DNA of 45,047 nucleotides from Promethearchaeota archaeon (GTDB lineage: Archaea > Asgardarchaeota > Lokiarchaeia > Sigynarchaeales > SOKP01): assembly GCA_016839845.1 (NCBI GenBank), contig JAEOTL010000135.1, positions 1-45,047 of the forward strand, written 5' to 3'. Under the pieces are notes generated by a model, which worked only from the letters and a program-made list of their open reading frames with translations, was not told where the DNA came from and ran no database searches. Of the stretch, positions 26,429 to 36,683 are shown piece by piece. Position numbers and translations under genes: made by a program. Numbering within the stretch: position 1 is the stretch's first letter; every line of letters starts with the position of its first letter.

Positions 26429-27079
26429 ATGAAGATTGGAAAAAATGAACTAATTTCTGTCATCCAGAGCACTGAGCCGTTTATTAAACCTAAAATTAAA
26501 TTAGAACAATATTGTATCGACGCTACTAGTGCTGTGGATATAATTTATTTCGCTGGTTTTGAATATAATGATATTACCAATCGAATAATTATCGACCTAG
26601 GCGCGGGAACGGGAAGATTATCAATTGTTAGTGCATATTTTAGGGCAAAATATGTATTGAGTATTGATATAGATAGGAGTGCGCTAACGATATTAAAACG
26701 TAATATTGACTCGCTTGGATTAGAAGATATGATACTACCACTCTGCACTGACGTAAAACACTTAGAGTTTTCTAAAAACCAATTATTCAACAATTTAAAA
26801 ATTACAACAATAATGAATCCCCCTTTTGGGGTTAAAAAAAGGACTGCTGATCGTACTTTCTTAGAAAAATCTTTTTCCTTTTCTGACGTTATATATTCAA
26901 TACATCTAGCAGGAGATAAAACTCATAAATTCATATCTGAATTTTGTACACGATTTAATTGGCATATTGACAATTATTTTCCTTATAAGATGATCCTTGA
27001 AAAATCCTTTGAATTTCACAAAAAGAAAGCGAAATATATTGATGTAGTGGTTTATAGATTTTTACGAAATTTGCCTTAA
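26429..27079 (+). CDS. METTL5-like rRNA adenine N6-methyltransferase
   Basis: A 216-residue SAM-dependent methyltransferase. Motif I is IIDLGAGTGRLSI (about 53-65) and the catalytic N6-adenine motif is NPPFGV near residue 131. The following KKRTADRTFLEKSF and the N-terminal LEQYCIDATSAVDIIYFAG resemble METTL5 (L-E-Q-Y-x-T). METTL5 with Trm112 makes m6A in small-subunit rRNA; the same target is likely here but not shown. It is next to csl4, a linkage seen in many archaea. Confidence 0.85.
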   Translation: MKIGKNELISVIQSTEPFIKPKIKLEQYCIDATSAVDIIYFAGFEYNDITNRIIIDLGAGTGRLSIVSAYFRAKYVLSIDIDRSALTILKRNIDSLGLEDMILPLCTDVKHLEFSKNQLFNNLKITTIMNPPFGVKKRTADRTFLEKSFSFSDVIYSIHLAGDKTHKFISEFCTRFNWHIDNYFPYKMILEKSFEFHKKKAKYIDVVVYRFLRNLP

Positions 27080-27104
27080 TGTAAAGAAAAATTAGATAGT
27101 AATT

Positions 27105-28409
27105 TTATTGAAATTCCTTCCAAGAATCTAAGTTTCTTGGAAATTTAGCGTTATCCTTAAGACGTTCTTCAATTCTAAGAAGTTGGTTAAATTTAGCGCA
27201 ACGATCTGACCTGGATGTTGCTCCCGTTTTAAGTTGTCCTGTACATAACCCGACTGCTAAATCAGCTATGAAAGGATCCTCAGTTTCACCAGAGCGATGA
27301 GACACCATTACGTTGAATCCATTTTGGAATGACATTTTGCAAGCCTCTATAGCTTCTGTAAGAGAGCCTATCTGATTTACTTTAAGTAAAAGAGCATTCC
27401 CCGCCTTCTCTGTAATTGCTTTTTCCAGTATTTTGATGTTGGTAACTGTTAAATCATCATCTACAATTTGCATTGTTTTATCTATTTTCGCTGTTAGATT
27501 GGCAAAACTTCTGAAATCTTTCTCATCAAAAGGATCCTCAATAGATTTAAAGGGATAATCACGAATTAGGTCTAAGTAAAATTGTACTAATTCCTCAGCA
27601 TTCAATTTCTTACCATCAATATTATAAATTCCATTATCATAGAATTCACTGGCCGCAGCATCCATCGCAAGTACAAAATCAGTTTCCATTAAAAATCCTG
27701 CCTCTTCAATTGCATCAACAATTATATCAACAGCATCGTAAGTTGAAGACAAATTGGGAGCAAATCCCCCCTCATCTCCAACATTAATAGAAGAAGGGCC
27801 ATATTTCTTTAGTAGTAATGATTTTAATGTTTGATACACTTCAGCTACATTTTGTATTGCTTTCGAAAATGACTTAGCACCTATTGGTAAAACCATAAAT
27901 TCTTGAATTGCTAGATTATTTCCCGCATGTGATCCACCGTTTATAATGTTGCATGACGGTAAGGGAAGTAAATAATCTTGACGTGTTTTACCAAAAGCCA
28001 ACTTATGGATATGGGTAAATAAGGGAACCTCAGATAATATTGCAGCCAATTTAGCACTTGCTAAAGATACAGATAATATCGCATTTGCACCCAAATTACT
28101 CTTATTATCAGTCCCATCAATATCGATCATTTCTTTGTCGAGTTTTTCTTGATCGCGTACATCAAATCCTATTAATTTCTTACTTAAAATATCGTTAACA
28201 TTTGATACCGCCTTTAAAACATGTTTACCTTTAAAATCAGTACCTCCATCTCTTAATTCCAGTGCTTCTAATACTCCCGTAGATGCACCGGAAGGAACGG
28301 CTGCTCTTGCAAATATTTCACCAGAATAAACCTCAGATTCTACTGTAGGGTTCCCTCGAGAATCTAGTATCCATCTTGATTTTATATTTGTAATTTTAAA
28401 ATCAGTCAT
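27105..28409 (-). CDS. eno: Enolase
   Basis: Enolase converts 2-phosphoglycerate to phosphoenolpyruvate in glycolysis/gluconeogenesis. The 434-residue protein contains SRGNPTVE (near 19), GNLAIQEFMVLP, the metal ligands around FVLAMDAAASEFY, IEDPFDEKD and VDDDLTVTN, the catalytic lysine region LLKVNQIGS and the loop SHRSGETED. No motif is missing. It is a single leftward gene, convergent with the METTL5-like gene and divergent from the RFC gene. Confidence 0.97.
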   Translation of the reverse strand: MTDFKITNIKSRWILDSRGNPTVESEVYSGEIFARAAVPSGASTGVLEALELRDGGTDFKGKHVLKAVSNVNDILSKKLIGFDVRDQEKLDKEMIDIDGTDNKSNLGANAILSVSLASAKLAAILSEVPLFTHIHKLAFGKTRQDYLLPLPSCNIINGGSHAGNNLAIQEFMVLPIGAKSFSKAIQNVAEVYQTLKSLLLKKYGPSSINVGDEGGFAPNLSSTYDAVDIIVDAIEEAGFLMETDFVLAMDAAASEFYDNGIYNIDGKKLNAEELVQFYLDLIRDYPFKSIEDPFDEKDFRSFANLTAKIDKTMQIVDDDLTVTNIKILEKAITEKAGNALLLKVNQIGSLTEAIEACKMSFQNGFNVMVSHRSGETEDPFIADLAVGLCTGQLKTGATSRSDRCAKFNQLLRIEERLKDNAKFPRNLDSWKEFQ

Positions 28410-28511
28410 ATTAATTCTTTTAGTTTTTTAATAGATATGAATATTAATATAGAATTAAGAAAATTTAATTCTTAAGATAAGCTAATAAAATTTAAATTCA
28501 TTTTCAAAAAT

Positions 28512-29483
28512 ATGACTCTTGAGAATAGACCGTTTGTCGAAAAATATCGACCACGTTTTTTGGATGATATTACAAACCAAAAAAGTATTATCAAACGTCT
28601 AAAACAGTTTATAATGGATAAATCTATGCCTCATCTTATTTTTGCTGGTCCCGCTGGCACGGGGAAAACAACATCAGCACTCGCAATGGTTCGGGAATTA
28701 TATCGGAGGAAAATGGCAGTAAACAAAACCTATTTAGAGTTAAATGCAAGCGACGCTCGAGGAATAGATGTAATAAGAACCTATATTAAAGATTTTGCGA
28801 AAGCCCGTCCTCCTGCGGATATACCTTTCAAAATCCTTATTTTAGATGAAGCAGATAATATGACTTCCCCTGCTCAACAAGCTTTAAGAAGAACAATGGA
28901 AAAATATACAAAGAATTGTCGGATGATTCTAATATGCAACTATTCAAATAAAATCATCCCCCCAATTCAATCAAGATGTGTAGTTTTCCGATTTTCCTCG
29001 TTAAGTAAAGATGATATAAAAGAAAGGATTAAGTTTGTGGCCGGGGAAGAAAAAATTCAGCTCACACCTGGGGGAATAAATGCTCTTGTGGATGTATCAA
29101 GAGGAGACTGTAGAAGAGCTATTAACTATTTACAATCATGTAGTACAATCTCAAAAAAAATAGATCAAGAAACTGTTTTACGGGTAGCGGGTGAAGTTCC
29201 TTCAGATAAAATAAAAATGATACTGAATGCAGCATTAGAAGGAGAATTGCAGTTATCGATTAAGTTACTTAATAATCTCATTAATGATTATGGACTTTCT
29301 GGTCAAAATGTTATCAGAAACATCCACCGAGAGATCTATGATGCAAATATAACAGAAAGTGTAAAAATAGAATTATCTAAATTGTTAGCTGAATTCGAAT
29401 ACCGATTAAGTCAAGGCGGGACAGAAGAAATACAATTACAAGCATTATTAGCTAAAATTGTTCTGTTGCAAGAGTCCGAATAA
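28512..29483 (+). CDS. rfcS: Replication factor C small subunit
   Basis: AAA+ clamp-loader subunit of 323 residues that opens PCNA. Walker A is GPAGTGKTT (46-54) and Walker B is ILDEAD; the sensor/arginine region is IPPIQSRCVVFRF with the S-R-C motif, and LNASDARGID is also present. The C-terminal collar helices close the protein. The large subunit gene is not next to it. The 3' end overlaps the convergent truA gene by 36 nt. Confidence 0.95.
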   Translation: MTLENRPFVEKYRPRFLDDITNQKSIIKRLKQFIMDKSMPHLIFAGPAGTGKTTSALAMVRELYRRKMAVNKTYLELNASDARGIDVIRTYIKDFAKARPPADIPFKILILDEADNMTSPAQQALRRTMEKYTKNCRMILICNYSNKIIPPIQSRCVVFRFSSLSKDDIKERIKFVAGEEKIQLTPGGINALVDVSRGDCRRAINYLQSCSTISKKIDQETVLRVAGEVPSDKIKMILNAALEGELQLSIKLLNNLINDYGLSGQNVIRNIHREIYDANITESVKIELSKLLAEFEYRLSQGGTEEIQLQALLAKIVLLQESE

Positions 29484-30293
29484 TCGTTGTTTAAACTTAA
29501 AATATGATTCTCTTTTAAAGAAGAATCTTTCCATCCTTTCCATTGATTTTTCGTCTTCTTTTAAAATGATAGTATCGTCATATACAACATCCCATAGAAC
29601 GACTCCTCTTGGATCAGCTGGTTGATACGAGATTTCTTCTAAAGGATCAAATAATTGAAGGAAATCTTTATACTCGATAATGGCCCTACCCAGATCTAAA
29701 ACTTTTCTAACCATCCGTCGAACTTGCTGTCTTAGAAAGGCCCTACTTTTAAATTGAAAAAGCATGAAATCATCTTTAATCGACAATTCTACAGAATCAA
29801 TTTTGCGCTCAGTCTTGGTTTCTTTCTCACTTCTTTTTGAAAAATTAACAAAATTATGGGTTCCTTCTAATTGTTTACATGCTCTATACATAATGTCAAT
29901 ATTTAACGATTCAAAGTTCTTATCCATTGAAAGTGGTGTTGGTACTAGATATAAATAATGACGTAAAACAGCACTGTATCGAGAAGAAAAATCTAAAGGT
30001 ACTTTTGAATAGGCCCACATTCCTATTTCAACAGGTAATATAGAATTGATTTCCATCAATATTGGTTTTTTTTCCAGAATGATGCTAAAACACGCACCGC
30101 GTGCAGATACTAACTTATCTGTTCTGCTGGCAAACTCAAATTTAGAATCCTCTCTATTTTTAATGTAATTTTTTTCATACAGTGCATTTAATATGCAATC
30201 CTCAATTGTTAGAAGGTTGGGTTGTCTTTGTGATCCATGATACCTCGTTTTCCCTATGTAATAGTATTTAAGAAGATATCTGCTCTTTTCCAT
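29448..30293 (-). CDS. truA: tRNA pseudouridine synthase A (TruA)
   Basis: TruA makes pseudouridine at tRNA positions 38-40. Visible in the 281 residues: YYIGKTRYHGSQRQP at the N terminus, the catalytic aspartate D59 in FASRTDKLVSARG, the RHYLYLVPTPL strand, EGTHNFVNFSKR, and FLRQQVRRMVRKVLDLG. This matches archaeal TruA. The C-terminal 36 nt overlap the end of the RFC gene on the opposite strand. An oppositely oriented 198-nt gap upstream separates it from the STT3 gene. Confidence 0.93.
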   Translation of the reverse strand: MEKSRYLLKYYYIGKTRYHGSQRQPNLLTIEDCILNALYEKNYIKNREDSKFEFASRTDKLVSARGACFSIILEKKPILMEINSILPVEIGMWAYSKVPLDFSSRYSAVLRHYLYLVPTPLSMDKNFESLNIDIMYRACKQLEGTHNFVNFSKRSEKETKTERKIDSVELSIKDDFMLFQFKSRAFLRQQVRRMVRKVLDLGRAIIEYKDFLQLFDPLEEISYQPADPRGVVLWDVVYDDTIILKEDEKSMERMERFFFKRESYFKFKQRLFGLLQQNNFS

Positions 30294-30491
30294 GTAGTTA
30301 CTTCACTCTTTAATAAATTAATCAGTTTAAAATAAAATAATCCCAAAAAAATTTACACGATTCTTATGATCTTGGATTTTACAAAATGTCGGGTTAAAAA
30401 AAAACATTTTAATCTTAAGGATATTTTTTATATTCAAAATTTAATTATGGTTATTAAATTATCAATTTATTAAAATTTTAAAGGAAGAGAT

Positions 30492-33400
30492 ATGGCAAAG
30501 ATCACTGATTCACTAAGAAACTTCCGCGATCGAATACGAACAGGGGTAAGTATAAAAACTCGCAATGTTTTATTCTTCACAGCAATCTTCTTGGTTCTTC
30601 TTTTAGCCATTTTTCTTCGTATAACCCCTATTTTTAGAGGTCCACGGTTAATCAAAGCGTTCGATCCTTGGATTCAATGGTATAACGCAGAATACCTTTC
30701 TGATCACACACTATATGAGTATTTTAATTGGAAAGATTTAAAAAGTTGGTATCCGAACGGATATAATCGAGGTTCTTTACGTCCCGGTTTAACTTTTACA
30801 GTTGTAATAATTCAGAAAATCATAACCTTTTTTGGGATACAAGTTTCACTATATGATATCTGTTATTTTTTTCCAGCCATCATGGGTGGAATTACTGTAC
30901 TGGTGGCTTATTTTTTAGGAAAAGAACTCCTAGATCGGGGAACTGGGTTGTTAGCAGCATTTTTCCTAGCATTTAATCCAGGATATGCTCAGAGGACAAT
31001 GGCAGGATTTTTTGATAATGAAACCATAGGAGTGTTTGCCACTCTTATGACATTTTTGTTTCTCCTGAAAGCGATGAGGACTGGGAAATTTTTCCATGCC
31101 ATGATTGGGGGTCTTTCATTAGGTTACCTATCTTTAAGTTGGGGAGGTTACCAATTTGTCTTTCTCGTTATACCTATTCTCTGTATTATTCTGATCTTTT
31201 CGGATAAGTACAACCAAAATATCCTTATTGCGTATGCAGGTGTAGAAGGAGCAGGTTTACTTATTTTTTCATTATATTCTAGCTTCAAATATAAAGCTCT
31301 ATTTTCTGACATAGAATTAGGTGGAATCTTTCTATTTACAATAATACTGATCGCATTTCATATTATACAAAGAAGAAAAGCAGAGCATCCTGTTTCTTAT
31401 CGACGTCTAATAAATATTATTAAATGGGGTTTTATTCCAGCAGTGGTTATCGTTGCTGGCATTGTTTGGGTTGCCCCAGATATAATCCCTTTTGGTTTTG
31501 GGGCACGATTTCAGACAATTCTTAATCCCTTATTCCGTGATGATGTAAGTTTGGTTGCTTCAGTTGCAGAACAGATGCCAAGTCCATGGAGCGTTTTTTA
31601 TTACAACACTCTCATTCCCTTAGTATTGACACCACTCGGTATATATTTTTGCTTTAAACGATTAAATGCACCCGAAGTATTTTTAATTATTTTTGTAATA
31701 TTGATGTTTTATTTTACCGGTAGTATGATTAGAATTATACTGATCTTTGCCCCAGCAGTCTCTCTTATGGGTGCATATGGATTAGTAAGTGTTTTGCGCA
31801 TTTTTGGTAGCTTCCTAGGGGAGAGGAAGGTTGGAGTAAGCAGAAAACGAAGACGACAAGTAAGGGGTACTGTAGGGAGTGCAGAAACTATTGTTATCGT
31901 TTTAGTTGTTGGTTTCTTAGGTATTGCTCAGGTTGTACATGCAACAGATATTTCAATTGATCAATTATCATACAGTCAAATTTCTCCAGGTGGGGTTGTC
32001 CACGATTGGGAAGAAACTTTAACTTGGATGAGATCAAATTTAGATGGAACAGATGTTGTCGTGTCTTGGTGGGACTATGGATATTGGCTAACACCGATTG
32101 GTAATGTGACCACCGTAAATGATAATGCTACAGCAAATCAAACAAGGATAGGTCTGACTGGAATGGCTCTTATGCAAACAAATGAAATATATAGTGCAAA
32201 AGCATTCCGTAGATTAAGAGCAGACTATGTTCTAGTGTATTTTGGCTTGTTTCATACAGGATTGGGTGGAGACGAGGGTAAATGGCCGTGGATGGTCCGT
32301 ATTCCTAATGATAATTATGCTAAATATAAACAACTCGGTTGGGAAGAAGACAATTGGGCAGAGGATGCAATTTTCATTGAAGATGAATATCAAAATACTA
32401 CTTCCGGATTAATGGGAGCTAAGTGGTTTCAGAGTCAACTAGTAAGGTTGATGTTTGCGTTAGTTCCAACAAATCCAGGTGACCTAGATCAAAGTGATAT
32501 TAGATATCGGTATGCGAATCAAATTAATAACCAAAGAACCCAAGATGGATCATTATGGAAGGATCATATTCCAGATAATGGATTGTATAATTTCAAAATA
32601 TTCTCTCCAGTATATATCTCCAGATTTGGGTTAGTAAAACTATATAGAATTGATTATACGGTATTAGATTCAAGTTTTTTCATTAGTGAAGCTGAAGTTA
32701 TTGAGGACGGGTATGCAACGTTTAAACTAAAGAATACGGGTACTAAGGATTTGTTAATAAAAAAAGTTCAAGTAAATGGTGTGAGCTATGATTTCTCGAT
32801 GGGAAAAGGATCAGCTGATAATATGATAAACCATAGTGATGGTGATATTGTTTGGGTCGATTTAGATGGGGCATCACTTCAAAAAGATGATGTTGTAAAA
32901 ATTAATGTTACTGCCGAATCCGAGGCACAGTTTGGTAATAATTATGAATTCTCAAATAGCACCGCGAATTTCTTTGTAAAACAAGCAGAACAAGGAGAGA
33001 TAAAAATTAATAAGGAACATTCTTTAGTGATTCAAAAGGACGCCACTTCAAATGACATTTTCCTTGAAGTGGAAAACACCGGGGAAACCGTAGAAAAACT
33101 AGAAAGGTTTTATCTGAATGAAGATCTTGTTGAAAATGAATTAAATCCAACTAAAATCCACTATTTGAATGGATCCTCAATTCTTGAACCTGGAGATATC
33201 GTTTCTTTACAGATTGCTGATGTGGATGCTAACTTTTTCCCGATTAGAAATTTTAATAAAATTGGAGTGGTAACACCGAGTGGTATATCTAGTGAAGCTT
33301 TGTTTACTTCATCGAAAGAGAATTATTCAATTTCCATTTTGGGCCAGAATAGAATTTTGTCACCGGAAGTATTAGCAGCACTCAGTAGCACTTATAGAAA

Positions 33401-34400
33401 TCACATTCCGATCAACTTTAATAAAACTCATGCGTTAACTTTTGAGAATGGAAGTACAATAATTAAAATCAATGTAAAAAATACTGGAGATATTATTTTT
33501 GGGATTGACTCTGTGTACTTAACAGAATCTTTGACAGAAGTCGATTTTGAAGATTTCTATACTGAAAGTGGCTCATTTAACTTAGATAAAAATGAAGAGG
33601 ATTTCATTGTTGTTAATGCAACTAAATATATTGATTCCGTTGTTAATGAAGAAATCTTAATTTGCGTAACCGGAAGTTTTGGAACGACTGTCACCTCTGA
33701 TATCGGCTACGTTCACACTATTAAAGACCAACCTGATATACAAATAATAAAAGATATCGAAGGAGTAACTACATCATTCATTTATGCGAATGAGACAGGA
33801 AATTTATTAATCAAAAATACAGGTGACCAGCAAATTACACTTGACGAGGTTTATTTAAACTCCACACTGGCAAACAATATCACTTATCTTTATGGAAATC
33901 CTTCCTTAGGTGTGCAAGAATGTGCGATAGTACAATTTGATATTCCGGGGTTAGCAATTAATAAGTCAGATGATGTAATAATTAACATAACTACTACTTC
34001 TACAGCAAAAACTGGTGAGATTTTAAATGCATATGTAGATCCTCTTTATTTTAACATCGAAATTGATGATCCCGGGACATCTGTGTTTAATTCTGGGAAC
34101 ATGACAATATCGTTTACCAACCTTGGGCAATATAATGTTACCTTGGCATCGATTTACGTCAATAACACTTTTATATCTTTACCAAATCTGTATACTTTCT
34201 TCAATAACTCATGGGTCCCCTTAACAAGTAGTTATATGGAGGCTTTCAATATTGGTATCGGAGATTCAATGGATATCACAATTAGAGTAAATGATCTTGA
34301 AATTATAATGGGAACAACGATACATGTGGATGATGAGGTAGTAATCCTTGTTCGGACAGAGGAAGGTGCTGAGATTACCCACAGTGAAATAGTTAAATGA
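30492..34400 (+). CDS. aglB: STT3/AglB-type oligosaccharyltransferase with five C-terminal beta repeats
   Basis: A 1302-residue membrane enzyme that transfers a lipid-linked glycan to Asn-x-Ser/Thr sites on exported proteins. About 13 membrane helices fill residues 25-480. Catalytic acidic residues are D58 (AFDPWIQWYN) and the D175-N-E177 loop. The sequon-binding W526-W527-D528-Y529-G530 starts the extracellular domain. From about residue 730 to the end, five beta-rich units begin with N-T-G or N-x-G at N748, N862, N997, N1109 and N1210, about 100-135 residues apart, resembling CARDB/Ig-like repeats. Family members are usually 600-1000 residues. Many N-x-S/T sites lie in the tail, so it may be glycosylated itself. 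Confidence 0.93.
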   Translation: MAKITDSLRNFRDRIRTGVSIKTRNVLFFTAIFLVLLLAIFLRITPIFRGPRLIKAFDPWIQWYNAEYLSDHTLYEYFNWKDLKSWYPNGYNRGSLRPGLTFTVVIIQKIITFFGIQVSLYDICYFFPAIMGGITVLVAYFLGKELLDRGTGLLAAFFLAFNPGYAQRTMAGFFDNETIGVFATLMTFLFLLKAMRTGKFFHAMIGGLSLGYLSLSWGGYQFVFLVIPILCIILIFSDKYNQNILIAYAGVEGAGLLIFSLYSSFKYKALFSDIELGGIFLFTIILIAFHIIQRRKAEHPVSYRRLINIIKWGFIPAVVIVAGIVWVAPDIIPFGFGARFQTILNPLFRDDVSLVASVAEQMPSPWSVFYYNTLIPLVLTPLGIYFCFKRLNAPEVFLIIFVILMFYFTGSMIRIILIFAPAVSLMGAYGLVSVLRIFGSFLGERKVGVSRKRRRQVRGTVGSAETIVIVLVVGFLGIAQVVHATDISIDQLSYSQISPGGVVHDWEETLTWMRSNLDGTDVVVSWWDYGYWLTPIGNVTTVNDNATANQTRIGLTGMALMQTNEIYSAKAFRRLRADYVLVYFGLFHTGLGGDEGKWPWMVRIPNDNYAKYKQLGWEEDNWAEDAIFIEDEYQNTTSGLMGAKWFQSQLVRLMFALVPTNPGDLDQSDIRYRYANQINNQRTQDGSLWKDHIPDNGLYNFKIFSPVYISRFGLVKLYRIDYTVLDSSFFISEAEVIEDGYATFKLKNTGTKDLLIKKVQVNGVSYDFSMGKGSADNMINHSDGDIVWVDLDGASLQKDDVVKINVTAESEAQFGNNYEFSNSTANFFVKQAEQGEIKINKEHSLVIQKDATSNDIFLEVENTGETVEKLERFYLNEDLVENELNPTKIHYLNGSSILEPGDIVSLQIADVDANFFPIRNFNKIGVVTPSGISSEALFTSSKENYSISILGQNRILSPEVLAALSSTYRNHIPINFNKTHALTFENGSTIIKINVKNTGDIIFGIDSVYLTESLTEVDFEDFYTESGSFNLDKNEEDFIVVNATKYIDSVVNEEILICVTGSFGTTVTSDIGYVHTIKDQPDIQIIKDIEGVTTSFIYANETGNLLIKNTGDQQITLDEVYLNSTLANNITYLYGNPSLGVQECAIVQFDIPGLAINKSDDVIINITTTSTAKTGEILNAYVDPLYFNIEIDDPGTSVFNSGNMTISFTNLGQYNVTLASIYVNNTFISLPNLYTFFNNSWVPLTSSYMEAFNIGIGDSMDITIRVNDLEIIMGTTIHVDDEVVILVRTEEGAEITHSEIVK

Positions 34401-34411
34401 GTAAAAACAGC

Positions 34412-34434
34412 TTTTTTGCTTATCTTTTTTTTTA
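34412..34434 (+). terminator. T-rich terminator after STT3
   Basis: T6 and T9 tracts follow the stop codon within 35 nt, as expected of archaeal termination sites. Confidence 0.5.
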
Positions 34435-34537
34435 GAAAAAATCATAAGATATCATTCTTTAGAATACCTAGAGACTTATCTCTTATATATTAAATATAAT
34501 TTTCTTCTTACAATAAAGAATAAAAAATGAACCGAAT

Positions 34538-36541
34538 ATGAGTAAAGGTTTTCAAATAGAAACTGAATTTACTCCTTCAGGAGATCAGCCCTTAGCGATT
34601 TCTAACCTAGTTGACAACATTAAAAAAGGTAAAAGATATCAAACATTGTTAGGAGCAACTGGAACAGGGAAGACCTTTACTATTGCAAATCTTATTCGAG
34701 AAATTCAGAAGCCTACATTAGTTATGGCCCCAAATAAGACTTTATCCGCTCAGTTATATAATGAGTTAAAGGAACTCTTTCCACACAACGCTGTTCATTA
34801 CTTTGTCAGCTATTATGATTATTATCAACCTGAAGCATATATGCCCGTTTCAGGACTCTATATTGAAAAAGACTTCTCTGTGAATGAAGAAATAGAGAGG
34901 TTAAGATTAGCATCTGCACATGCAATAAGAACAAGAAAGGATGTTATTATAGTTGCGACAGTTTCGTGCATATATGGGGTTGGAGATCCAGAATATTGGG
35001 AATCTGTTACACTACATACAGAAGTTGGTCAAAATATTAAACGAGGAGATATCTTATCTAGTTTAATAAAGATTAATTATGAACGTAAAACTGCGGAATT
35101 CAAACCAGGATCAGTCAGAGTTAAAGGTGATATCATTGATATATTTCCTGCATACACTGAGGTAGCAATTAGAATTTCCTTGTTTGGGGATGAAATCGAA
35201 TCGATTCAAGAAATACACCCCATATCGAATAAAGTACTAAGAGAATTAAATGAGTTTAGGGTTTTTCCGGCCACTCATTTTATGATTCCCGAAGAAAACA
35301 AGATTAAAGCTCTTAAATTGATAGAAGACGAATTAGAAGAAAGAATCAAATTTTTCAAAAGTCAGAAGAAATATGCTGAAGCTCAGAGAATAGAGAGGAG
35401 AGTGAAGTTTGATTTAGAAATGATGCGAGAAATGGGGTGGTGTAAAGGTGTTGAAAACTACTCGAGACCACTCTCCTTAAGAGATCCCGGGACACCACCA
35501 ATGACATTAATTGACTATTTTCCAGAAGATTATCTAATTGTTGTTGATGAAAGTCATGTAACTATTCCCCAAATTCATGGGATGATAGGAGGGGATCGTT
35601 CACGTAAGAAAAATCTTGTTGAATTTGGATGGCGACTTCCTAGTGCATTTGATAATAGACCGCTGACTTTTGAAGAATGGGAGGAAAAAATTAGTAATAT
35701 AGTTTTTATGAGTGCTACTCCCTCAGATTATGAGTTAAAGAAAAGTGGAGGAATTTCTGCTGAACAAATCATCAGACCAACAGGTTTAGTGGATCCTGAA
35801 GTTGAGATTCGTCCTGCTAAGAATCAAATTGATGACTTATTAGCTGAGATTAGAAAAGTAGTGAAAAACAATGGAAGAATTCTTATAACGACGTTAACAA
35901 AAAGAATGGCAGAAGACATAGCCGAATACTATACAGGATTAGGAGTTAAAATAGCATATTTGCATTCTGAAGTTGATACCGTGGAAAGATTTGAAATTTT
36001 AAGGCAATTAAGGAATGGTACTCATGATGCAATTGTTGGGATAAACCTCTTAAGAGAAGGTTTAGATCTACCTGAAGTTAAATTAGTGGCAATATTAGAT
36101 GCTGACAAACTCGGGTTCTTAAGGGATACCCGATCATTAATTCAAACAATTGGAAGGGCATCTAGAAATGTGGAAGGAAGGGCAATTCTATATGCTGACA
36201 GGATTTCTGAGGCTATGAGGGCTGCTATTAACGAAACAAATAGAAGGAGGAATAAGCAGTTAGCCTTTAATAAAGAAAATAAAATCACTCCGCAAACAGT
36301 TAAAAAGAACATACTCAAGTCCCTCTCAGAAGAAAAAGAGTATAAAGAGCGAGAAGTTAAACGATTAAAACAAAGTGTTAAGGATAAAATCAGTCAGTTA
36401 GAAAAGGAAGGAGATGCAGATATAATAATACAATACCTTGAAACAAAGATGTTTGTAGCAGCTAAAGAACTTCGGTTTGAAGATGCGGCTTATTTAAGGG
36501 ATAAAATTAAAGAAGTCAAAGCGAATTATAAAATTTCATAA
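34538..36541 (+). CDS. uvrB: Excinuclease ABC subunit B (UvrB)
   Basis: UvrB verifies DNA damage and loads UvrC in nucleotide excision repair. The 667 residues include Walker A GATGTGKT (39-46), the damage-probing beta hairpin YYDYYQPEAY, Walker B DESH, and helicase motifs through TIGRASRNVEGRAILYAD. The C-terminal UVR domain that binds UvrC is intact (LETKMFVAAKELRFEDAAYLR). This is a bacterial-type protein, present in only some archaea and probably an old horizontal acquisition. uvrA is 6.3 kb downstream in the same orientation; uvrC is not seen. Confidence 0.97.
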   Translation: MSKGFQIETEFTPSGDQPLAISNLVDNIKKGKRYQTLLGATGTGKTFTIANLIREIQKPTLVMAPNKTLSAQLYNELKELFPHNAVHYFVSYYDYYQPEAYMPVSGLYIEKDFSVNEEIERLRLASAHAIRTRKDVIIVATVSCIYGVGDPEYWESVTLHTEVGQNIKRGDILSSLIKINYERKTAEFKPGSVRVKGDIIDIFPAYTEVAIRISLFGDEIESIQEIHPISNKVLRELNEFRVFPATHFMIPEENKIKALKLIEDELEERIKFFKSQKKYAEAQRIERRVKFDLEMMREMGWCKGVENYSRPLSLRDPGTPPMTLIDYFPEDYLIVVDESHVTIPQIHGMIGGDRSRKKNLVEFGWRLPSAFDNRPLTFEEWEEKISNIVFMSATPSDYELKKSGGISAEQIIRPTGLVDPEVEIRPAKNQIDDLLAEIRKVVKNNGRILITTLTKRMAEDIAEYYTGLGVKIAYLHSEVDTVERFEILRQLRNGTHDAIVGINLLREGLDLPEVKLVAILDADKLGFLRDTRSLIQTIGRASRNVEGRAILYADRISEAMRAAINETNRRRNKQLAFNKENKITPQTVKKNILKSLSEEKEYKEREVKRLKQSVKDKISQLEKEGDADIIIQYLETKMFVAAKELRFEDAAYLRDKIKEVKANYKIS

Positions 36542-36683
36542 AAATCCTTCATAGTAGTAAATTCGTTAAGAATCTAATATATAATTATCACCAAATTATC
36601 TTATTTTTTGCTTATTATGAGTGGTACTAAATTTTAATAAAAACAATAGATTTTCCAAACTATAACAAAAATTATAGATCAAG

